Source: Nemertoderma westbladi
Lineage: Eukaryota > Xenacoelomorpha > Nemertodermatida > Nemertodermatidae
Assembly: GCA_032718475.1 (NCBI GenBank)
Contig: JAUCBJ010003055.1
Span: forward strand, 1 to 64,000
Length of the DNA stretch: 64,000 nt
Direction: 5' to 3'
Part shown: piece by piece, positions 26,901-34,766 of the stretch
How the letters are laid out: each line of letters starts with the position of its first letter
How positions within the stretch are numbered: the first letter of the stretch is position 1
Notes under the pieces: generated by a model
Database searches by the model: none
Seen by the model: only the letters and a program-made list of their open reading frames with translations
What the model was told of the DNA's origin: nothing
Position numbers and translations under genes: made by a program

Positions 26901-29049
26901 ACCTCTATCAGTAACAGACTTTCGGGCTCGCTGTTGTATTTCAGCCTGTAACTTACCTCTATCAGTAACAGACTTTGGGGCCCGCTGTTGTATTTCAGCC
27001 TGTAACTTACCTCTATCAGTAACAGACTTCGGGGCCCGCTGTTGTATTTCAGCCTGTAACTTACCTCTATCAGTAACAGACCTTGGGGCCCATTGTTGTA
27101 TTTCAGCCGGTAACTTACCTTTATCAGTAACAGACTTTGGGGGCCGCTGTTGTATTTCAGCCAGTAACTTACCTCTATCAGTAACAGACATTGGGGGCCG
27201 CTGTTGTATTTCAGCCAGTAACTTACCTCTATCAGTAACAGACTTTGGGGCCCGCTGTTGTATTTCAGCCAGTAACTTACCTCTATCAGTAACAGACTTT
27301 GGGGGCCATTTCAGCCAGTAACTTACCTCTATCAGTAACAGACTTTGGGGCCCGCTGTTGTATTTCAGCCGGCAAATTACCTCTATCAGTAACAGACTTT
27401 AGGGCCCGCTGTTGTATTTCAGCCAGTAACTTACCTCTATCAGTAACAGACTTTGGGGCCCGCTGTTGTATTTCAGCCGGTAACTTACCTCTATCAGTAA
27501 CAGACTTTGGGGCCCGCTGTTGTATTTCAGCCGGTAACTTACCTCTATCAGTAACAGACTTTAGGGCCCGCTGTTGTATTTCAGCCAGTAACTTACCTCT
27601 ATCGGTAACAGACTTTAGGGCCCGCTGTTGTATTTCAGCCAGTAACTTACCTCTATCAGTAACAGACTTTGGGGGCCGCTGTTGTATTTCAGCCGGTAAC
27701 TTACCTCTATCAGTAACATACTTTGGGGCCCGCTGTTGTATTTCAGCCGGTAACTTACCTCTATCAGTAACAGACTTTGGGGCCCGCTGTTGTATTTCAG
27801 CCAGTAACTTACCTCTATCAGTAACAGACTTTGGGGGCCGCTGTTGTATTTCAGCCTGTAACTTACCTCTATCAGTAACAGACTTTGGGGCCCGCTGCTG
27901 TATTTCAGCCTGTAACTTACCTCTATCAGTAACAGACTTTGGGGCCCGCTGTTGTATTTCAGCCTGTAACTTACCTCTATCAGTAACAGACTTTGGGGCC
28001 CGCTGTTGTATTTCAGCCTGTAACTTACCTCTATCAGTAACAGACTTTGGGGCCCGCTGTTGTATTTCAGCAGGTAACTTACCTCTATCAGTAACAGACT
28101 TTAGGGCCCGCTGTTGTATTTCAGCCAGTAACTTACCTCTATCAGTAACAGACTTTGGGGCCCGCTGTTGTATTTCAGCCGGTAACTTACCTCTATCAGT
28201 AACAGACTTTGGGGCCCGCTGTTGTATTTCAGCCAGTAACTTACCTCTATCAGTAACAGACTTCGGGGCCCGCTGTTGTATTTCAGCCTGTAACTTACCT
28301 CTATCAGTAACAGACTTTGGGGCCCGCTGTTGTATTTCAGCCTGTAACTTACCTCTATCAGTAACAGACTTTGGGGCTCGCTGTTGTATTTCAGCCTGTA
28401 ACTTACCTCTATCAGTAACAGACTTTGGGGCCCGCTGTTGTATTTCAGCCTGTAACTTACCTCTATCAGTAACAGACTTCGGGGCCCGCTGTTGTATTTC
28501 AGCCTGTAACTTACCTCTATCAGTAACAGACCATGGGGCCCATTGTTGTATTTCAGCCGGTAACTTACCTCTATCAGTAACAGACTTTGGGGCCCGCTGT
28601 TGTATTTCAGCTGGTAACTTACCTCTATCAGTAACAGACTTTGGGGCCCGCTGTTGTATTTCAGCCGGTAACTTACCTCTATCAGTAACAGACTTTAGGG
28701 CCCGCTGTTGTATTTCAGCCGGTAACTTACCTCTATCAGTAACAGACTTTGGGGCCCGCTGTTGTATTTCAGCCTGTAACTTACCTCTATCAGTAACAGA
28801 CTTTGGGGCCCGCTGTTGTATTTCAGCCTGTAACTTACCTCTATCAGTAACAGACTTTGGGGCCCACTGTTGTATTTCAGCCGGTAACTTACCTCTATCA
28901 GTAACAGACTTTGGGGCCCGCTGTTGTATTTCAGCCTGTAACTTACCTCTATCAGTAACAGACTTTGGGGCCCGCTGTTGTATTTCAGCCGGTAACTTAC
29001 CTCTATCAGTAACAGACTTTGGGGCCCGCTGTTGTATTTCAGCCTGTAA
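11978..29049 (-). repeat. Array 1: 54-bp minisatellite made of the MYO6 exon A 5' splice site
   Basis: About 316 units of 54 bp. On the minus strand a unit runs GCTGAAATACAACAGCGGGC, then CCCAAAGTCTGTTACTGATA, then GAG/GTAAGTTAC, plus AG, CG or TG. The first 43 nt equal the last 43 nt of MYO6 exon A, and the other 11 equal the start of its intron, so nearly every unit holds the donor AGAG/GTAAGT. Fifty-four is a multiple of three, and both the minus frame (AEIQQRAPKSVTDRGKLP) and a plus frame (NLPLSVTDFGARCCISAG) stay open for long stretches; the plus frame (19032-25400) is a by-product. Most variation is a three-state site (minus TTACAG, TTACCG or TTACTG) and GGGCCC versus GGGCCT, AGGGCC or GTGGGC. 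Local 8-unit duplications exist. Indels, as at 27307, break the frame. Confidence 0.97.
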
Positions 29050-29098
29050 TTCTTTGCGTTTGTTTTCTCGTTTCCAGTTATGGTAAGCTTTCAGTCGT
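29001..29098 (-). CDS. MYO6: Myosin VI tail exon A (RRL motif to APKSVTDR), parent exon of array 1
   Basis: The acceptor TTTTGTTTCCAG precedes 29098. With the first donor, AGAG/GTAAGT at 29000, the exon is 98 nt: 1 nt of a split Arg codon, 32 codons and 1 nt of a split Gly codon. The peptide is RLKAYHNWKRENKRK then ELQAEIQQRAPKSVTDR. Vertebrate myosin VI has RRLKVYHAWKSKNKKR ... EQRAPKSVTD at this place, just after the ubiquitin-binding helix. The RRL motif contacts adaptors such as GIPC, optineurin and NDP52 in mammals. The next about 31 donors of array 1 (down to about 27330) are in the same frame and phase, so the 3' end of this exon is ambiguous by multiples of 18 codons. An 8-nt deletion near 27307 then shifts the frame and a stop follows at about 27286. 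Confidence 0.92.
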
Positions 29099-29270
29099 CT
29101 GGAAACAAAATCGGTGTTAGTTACGAAAGCGTAACGCATGTGGTATAAATAACCACATTCAATAAATTCTAAAATTAATATTCAATAAAAACTCCTTAAA
29201 TAAATATTTAATTTATAATTCGGGAGAACTATGGAATTCTTCACACATTACAAGTATTAATACTGTACAG

Positions 29271-29337
29271 TAGGGCACGATCGGAGTTGGGATTTGGCGG
29301 AGCCGGAGCCGAAGACTGGAGCTCCGATCGAGCCCTA
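29271..29337. mobile_element. 67-bp miniature hAT-like element (MITE)
   Basis: Ends are TAGGGCACGATCGGAG and the inverse of TAGGGCTCGATCGGAG (one mismatch in 16). A perfect 8-bp target duplication CTGTACAG lies at 29263-29270 and 29338-29345. An 8-bp duplication and TAGGG-type ends fit the hAT superfamily. The inside (GGAGCCGGAGCCGAAGACTG) is GC-rich and resembles words of array 2, suggesting kinship with the 14-kb element to the right. It has no coding capacity. Confidence 0.75.
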
Positions 29338-29847
29338 CTGTACAGTAGACGCATTTTGGGTCAATATAACTCAGCAACGGTGGCCAAATTAGCATGATTG
29401 CATTTTTAGGTCCGCATAGCGAGACCACTAGTAGCCACTCCGTCTGTTGTTGCTGTTGATTTCCAATATGCATTTGCTCACTCGGTACAGCATTTCGATT
29501 TTTCTCCCTTTGTACACTATTATAGCGCTTTTGCTCCTTTGGTATATTATTAAAGCGCTTTTGCTCCTTTAAATTATTAAATTGCTTAGTAATAAAATAA
29601 AATAAAATTGTATTATTTTTATTTATAAATTTCACTAACACATTTATAAAAAAAACCATGATTTCCAGAGGTGCGAACTTATTAGCTTGAATATCAGCGA
29701 TTTGGTCTTCCTAGATGGGTGTCAGTGAGTGGGTCTTATTGTTCGGTTGGTAGATCCATGATATAGAATATTATTAGAAGCACCATCACGCCTCTCATAC
29801 CTATTTAGTGGTTGGCATTAATGTTCTGGCCACTGTTTGCGTACTGC

Positions 29848-30600
29848 TTATTGTTTACCTCTAAAAGATTGTGTGTCTTGTTTCCTGGTGTTTTCTACAG
29901 TATGTTGTTGCCACATGTAACTGTTACCTGGATCATGGTGTAAGTGTCCCCAATGAGGCCTTAGTTGAGAATAATTGTTAGGTACTAATTCCTTGTTTGT
30001 GTTGTTGGAATCCATAGAGTTTGATGTTTTAGTCATCGGTTGAGTTGGAGTAGTATTATCCACCGAATCTTCGGTTGAGTTGGAGTAGTATTATCCACCG
30101 AATCTATGATGTAAAACTCATCGTCTAAAGGTTCTCAGGGTCTAGGGTAAAGGACTCAGGGTAGGATATTTGAAATTTTTCGACCAGCTCTTCAAGCTCT
30201 TTTAATTTTTCCCCAGGTTGTTTGCATTTTCCTCTGCCAGAATTCGAGCGCACCGCTCCTGGTTCAAGTCATCCTTTACCCTCATATTTTCTTCCTTCAA
30301 CAAGTCTTGACCATTCCCCAGACTGCAAATACGTGCTTGGAATGCAGCGACTGAGGATATGACATCCGATTGTAGCTGTTCTAATGAAATTTTATCTGAA
30401 GTACATTAGCTTCAGCAGGTTCTCTCTTCTTGAGTCGTTTTCGTGCAGCTTCTGTATTAGAGCGGAGTAGTTCAAAATCATCAGTTGAGACTTCATTTGA
30501 TGATCCCGAGAGTTTTCCGGAGCTCTAAAGTTAGTCCTTGTGTTGGAGCCATAAACTGTTTGACTTCCTCGAATAGGCAGTCTCTAATTTGTAACCGAAT
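29848..30600 (-). pseudogene. Decayed coding segment with a coiled-coil region, unknown family
   Basis: Read on the minus strand with frame changes, the segment gives LLRSNTEAARKRLKKREPAE, then SLEQLQSDVISSVAAFQARI and NMRVKDDLNQERCARILAEE followed by KELEELVEKFQIS. This is a heptad-rich, probably coiled-coil stretch. After a 35-bp tandem duplication that shifts the frame comes a Asn/Thr/Gln-rich part (NTTPTQPMTKTSNSMDSNN) that ends at a stop near 29848. The protein is not recognised; a Gag-like or ORF1-like protein of a retroelement is one possibility. Stops and frameshifts show it is not functional. Confidence 0.35.
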
Positions 30601-31573
30601 GTGAGTTCAATTGTTTTATTGTAGTTTTCCTTGAGTCCAATAATAGAGTAGACATTAGGGATGCGACAGAGCTCCGTCTCCGGCTCTGGAAATCCGGAGC
30701 TCCGGGTCAATTTTCTGGTTCCGGCTCTGGTTCCGGCTCGGGCAAATTAACCCGAAACCAATCCTGAGCTTATGTTGTTGCAATTCGAATTAAAATAATA
30801 AGTTTTTCTGATGTATGAATAATGTAAATACTACTACTAGGTCGAGCGAACTCGGACAGTGGAAATGAGATCCTTCCAGGCTTCCCGATTCTCCATAGTT
30901 GTCGCAATTTCGTTTCTCCCAAGTTCAGTATCCTCTTCAAGTTGATCTATATATGTTATGGCCGGTCGTCCACGACTACGCTTTCCATGAGTTGGTTGCC
31001 AGAGAAGTAGATCCGGTATGACCTCGTCTTTACTTCGCCAGCAGTGCCCACTGAATCGTAATCTACGTTCACGGAGGGTGGTTGATACAGGTGGTATTGT
31101 ACCATAAAGCTCGGCGTTTGTCATGTGTTGTCTCCAGCTGATGTTTAGGGCTGCCCTTAGTAGTCTTGTGTAGCAACCATCAATTCGTTGTTCAAGTGAT
31201 TTAGTCAGTGTCCTGGTCTCACCCCCGTATAAAAATACACTTTCCACTGTGGCTCGAAAGAAATTAGTCTTCAGGTGCCTGGAGAGATCTGATTTCCAGA
31301 TGGAAATGATATCCAGATTTCCATGAGCTAACCATGGAATACTAAATATAGATTTATATATATCTATATTTAGTATTCCATGAGCAAACCAAGTCTTTGC
31401 TTTCCTAACTTCTATGTCCTTTTTGCTACTCTCTATCCATGATCCAAGGTACTGGAAGTCATCGACCTTCCTTAGTTGATTATTATCAATGGTTGTCAAG
31501 TTTCCATCAACATTAACCCTATTAAACCCGGGGGGGGGGTCAATATGACCCTCCCCCGTGGTTTTTTTATTAT

Positions 31574-31898
31574 GACACTATATAACATTGGAGGTGTCTC
31601 ATTGGTTCCCCCAAACTCGACACTAGAACAAAATCGCCTCCGCTTTGCAGGACATTGCTTTCGCCGTGAGGACCAGCCAGTGAATACCCTTGTACTTTGG
31701 CAGCCTCATGGAGTGAATAAGCATGGTGGACAGCCCATGACTTTCTTGAGACGCATCTTAAAGGACACTGGCCTTAAAGATGCGGATGATCTAGCAAATG
31801 TCATGGGTGATAGGGAGTTGTGGCGGTGCAATTTTGTTGACAAGCCGGCACAGCATTCTTAAAAATGCAGCTGCAATGCAGCATGCCGATCCTAGTAG
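31574..31898 (+). mobile_element. 5'-truncated copy of the full-length RTE-like LINE
   Basis: Matches the last about 325 bp of the element at 54931-58693, from ACACTATATAACATTGGAGG through the stop TAA (31860-31862), the short 3' UTR AAATGCAGCTGCAATGCAGC and the CTAGTAG tail. The peptide keeps NRLRFAGHCFRREDQPV and LKDTGLKDADDLANVMGD almost unchanged, so it is young. An 11-bp target duplication TTTTTTATTAT flanks it (31563-31573 and 31899-31909). A short C-terminal remnant like this has no activity. Confidence 0.9.
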
Positions 31899-32123
31899 TT
31901 TTTTATTATAATTCTGAAACAAACGCAGTTGGGAATCTGAAATTTTATGACTTTTCCTAAAAATCTATTGTCTTCCTAGTAGTGAAAACCGTTTTCAAAA
32001 ATATTGGGTAGTTTTCGAGTTATAGCGCCATTTTTTAACCCTACTTTTGGCACTTTTTTGAGACGTTTTTTGAAAATTACATTTCATTAAATATGAATTG
32101 TAACATCTCTATTTTTGATTTAC

Positions 32124-32232
32124 TGTGACGGGATCAAGGGATCCCGACCGGTTGATTTGCGTAATGCGTCACCGCGGAATTAGAAAAGGTAATAGTTTGC
32201 TGTTGTCGTTCTGATGTTGTTGATATAGACTG

Positions 32233-32263
<31 letters not shown>

Positions 32264-32739
32264 TTTTTTAGACTGATATATATAATGTACGTGATAGCAC
32301 AGTTGACAGTGAGAATGAGAGTTGATAATATATGTTATACCGGTATGGCGGTGACGGCGGTGACGGTACGAAAGTGTCACCAATCTGCCCTAGATGACTG
32401 AATGAATAACACAACTGACTGAAAATATATATTTACCCTACGCTATTCTGGCCTTGCTACCTAGCGGATGCTCTCCTCCCTGTCCCTGATTGGTTGATAT
32501 ACTAATTCTCGGCTCCCACCTCTGTGGGGGTGCTTCCCCCCCCGCTGCTGTTACTTTCCCTCTCCCAAGAGGTTTGACCTATAACCTCTTTTGTGTGGCT
32601 CTTTGGGGCCGTGTGTTGTCCCCGTTATTGGGGGTGATAGAAGGTTGATTGTAATCAACCTCGTACTCCCCAATATTGCTTAAAGGCCCCACTTCCCAAC
32701 TTTATGGGGGTTGGTGAGGCGGAATTGAATCCGCTCACA
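32124..32739. mobile_element. Solo LTR (616 bp)
   Basis: Starts TGTGACGGGATC and ends GAATCCGCTCACA, the TG...CA form of LTRs. A perfect 5-bp target duplication TTTAC lies at 32119-32123 and 32740-32744. No internal retroelement sequence remains, so it is best read as the product of recombination between two LTRs. It contains an (AT)n/T24 microsatellite (about 32233-32269) and a 9-bp-arm hairpin AGGTTGATT/AATCAACCT (32642-32661). The family (probably Ty3-like) is a guess, and so is the orientation. Confidence 0.65.
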
Positions 32740-32774
32740 TTTACACCGGTTTTTTGGTGTTAGAAATTGGATGG

Positions 32775-33560
32775 AATTCATATAAATTTATTTAGAGATT
32801 TCAAACTTGTTTTTTTCGGTGGGTGCCAAATTTTGGTGCCAGCACCAAATTTTGAAACAAGTCAATTTTGTAAATTGATTGTTTGAAACTTGTTTTTTAC
32901 GCAATTGGGGTTTTTGGGGTTCTGGATTCGATGAAATATATACGAGTTGCACGAAGCGTATCAAACTTGTATTTTTCGGTGCTGTGTGCAAATTTTGGTG
33001 CTAGCACGAAATTTTGAAAATCCATTCAATAGATAAAATTGCTTGTGACAATTTATTTCTTGCGCTTTAGAGGTTTATGACTGTTCTGAATTCAATGGAA
33101 AATATAATTATCGAACTAGACATCTCAAACTTGTATTTTTCGGATGTGGGTGCAAAATGTGGTGCTAGCACCAAATTTTGAAAACCATCAAATATATCAA
33201 TTGATTGTGTCACCTTGTTTCTTGCGTTATACGGGTTTGTGATGGTTCTGAATTCAATGGAATCAGTAAAAATTCCATAAGAGTTCTCAAACTTGTATTT
33301 TTCGCCGGTAGGTGAAAATTGTTGTGCCAGCACCAAATTTTGGAAAATATGAAAATTGATAAGTAGATAGTATCACCTTGTTTCTTGCGTTATACGGGTT
33401 TATGAGGGTCCTGAATCCGATGGAATCAATAAAAACAGCACTGGACATCGCAAACTTGTACTTTTTGGTGATGGGTACGAAATTTGGTGCTAGCATCAAA
33501 ATTTGCCAAATTACGCCGAAAAATACAAGTAGCAATGATCTGGCATATTAGAAATGTATT
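32775..33560. repeat. Five decayed tandem units of about 160 bp with a central palindrome
   Basis: The phrase TCAAACTTGTATTTTTCGG recurs near 32801, 32961, 33124, 33297 and 33450 (spacing 153-173 bp). Each unit then has a palindrome of the form TTTGGTGCTAGCACCAAA with mutations, followed by GAATTCAATGGAATC-like words. The units are too diverged to be recent. Several short open frames here are by-products. Confidence 0.75.
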
Positions 33561-33961
33561 CCATCAGAATCAGCGCCCTCGAAAACCTGAAAATGTGAAT
33601 TTATAGCATCGTATAAGTGAATTAAAATTTTGTGTTCTAACGGAAAAGTGCTGGTTACTTGTTTTTTCATTTTTTTCCTACGCAGAGAGGACTAAACACC
33701 CATTTATAGTAATCATATCATTTTTAAATATTTTCCAATGTATTTTGCACCCCAGAAAACCTGTATTGAAAAATAATTAGCCGAAAATGTAACTTTCGAA
33801 TTTTGTGAAAATTGTGCACTACTTGTAATTTTGGTGCTGCAATATAACCACCCCAGTACATTTTTTCGAAATTTTTTTTTTCGTTCGGATCCAGACAAGT
33901 GATACCTACGTACAAACAAAAAATCAGACGTTTTCGTATATATTTGTTGATTTTAGAGGGC

Positions 33962-34004
33962 GGGGGGGGGGGGGGGGGGGTCAATATGACCCCCCCCCCC
34001 CCCC
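33962..34004. repeat. G-tract / C-tract hairpin at the right end of the piggyBac-like element
   Basis: Nineteen G, then TCAATATGA, then a run of 15 C. The sequence is self-complementary around the ATA centre. A shorter form (G10, TCAATATGA, CCCTCCCCC) stands at the left end, 31530-31556. This is probably a structural or subterminal motif of the element. Confidence 0.8.
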
Positions 34005-34766
34005 ACCCGGTATTTGTACAACATTTTATAGCCCGGTACTAATAGGGCTGAAGGTCATGAATTCGGTTTTGGTAGACATTTTATAGCCCGGTACTAATAG
34101 GGTTAAAGGTCATGAATTCGGTTTTGGTAGCATTTATATGCAATCCAACCTCCTTAGCAGCCCTCTCCACTTTATTTAGTAGAAGCTGTGCATCTGCTAG
34201 TGTATTAGAGAGCAGGGCGATGTCATCCGCAAAGTCGGTGTCTGTGACTGCAGTTTCCGGATTTCTACTACTTCTGCGTTCTAGAAGTGTGAATCCCAGA
34301 TCTTCACCCTTTGTGGCCGTCCTCATTGCGTAATGCAGCACAATTACAAATAGTAATGGTGCTAATGTGTCACCTTGCAGTACACCAGCCAGGACTTATC
34401 GGCTTTGAGGCGCCCCTTTGCACAGTTTTGGCTCTTACGCAGTAGTTTCTCTATATTATCTGGTACGTTATACGAGAGTACCTGCGCTTCTGTGTCACAA
34501 TATAACAATCCAATGCCAGCAACAATTACTTCTGGTATTCCATAAGCTCTTAGGATTTCAAGCATTTTACCTCTATGGATGGAGTCGAATGCCTTCTTGA
34601 AATCCACAAAAGTCATGACTGCGGGGAGATTCTTTGACTTAATTCCTTCAATCAGTCTCTGTAGTGCAAGTATCTGAGCTATTAATTGTTGATCTACTTG
34701 GTCGAAATCCTTGGCTCTTACGCAGTAGTTTCTCTATGTGAGGCCTAATCCTATATAGAATCATAA

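Larger units (their letters stand above)
29099..30655 (-). other. MYO6 intron C/A, 3' portion
   Basis: Unique intron DNA between the hAT-like element and the exon A acceptor. It holds a 67-bp miniature hAT-like element (29271-29337) and a decayed coding segment (about 29848-30600). A 35-bp segment, TCGGTTGAGTTGGAGTAGTA plus TTATCCACCGAATCT, is tandemly doubled at about 30036-30105. Nothing else is recognised. Confidence 0.6.
31517..34102. mobile_element. piggyBac-like non-autonomous element inserted in the LINE
   Basis: TTAA lies on both sides (31513-31516 and 34103-34106). The ends are CCCTATTA and TAATAGGG, the typical TTAA/CCC...GGG/TTAA layout of piggyBac elements. Next to each end is a G-tract/C-tract palindrome around GTCAATATGAC (31530-31556 and 33962-34004). 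Removing the element with one TTAA joins ...EFMTF and NVDGNLTTIDNN of the LINE in frame, which supports a precise insertion. No transposase was seen. It contains a truncated LINE, a solo LTR and decayed 160-bp repeats. The right end, with 25 bp of LINE, is tandemly duplicated (34021-34075 and 34076-34130). Confidence 0.75.
30829..34766 (-). pseudogene. 5'-truncated RTE-like LINE, split by a piggyBac-like insertion
   Basis: The two halves lie on the minus strand: 34766 to 34107 and 31512 to 30829. The first half begins at RIRPHIEKLLRKSQ, has motif A (VDFKKAFDSIHRGKM), a scrambled stretch with a doubled EKLLRKSQ segment, motif B GVLQGDTLAP and motif C DFADDIALLSN (near 34240). The second half gives VDDFQYLGSWIESSKKDIEV and the C-terminal RERRLRFSGHCWR...LLWQPTHGKRSRG. 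It ends in a CTAGTAGTAGTA tail at 30829-30840, and its stop codon TAG is the first triplet of that tail. The endonuclease is missing and the 5' end runs into array 2. It is related to, but a different subfamily from, the full-length LINE at 54931. Confidence 0.85.

Noticed and set aside
12000-29000. Array 1 units as complete tiny introns or recursive splice sites
   Set aside because: From GTAAGT to the next ACAG is only about 26 nt without a pyrimidine tract, so a unit cannot serve as an intron, and the AG before GTAAGT has no acceptor-like sequence upstream.
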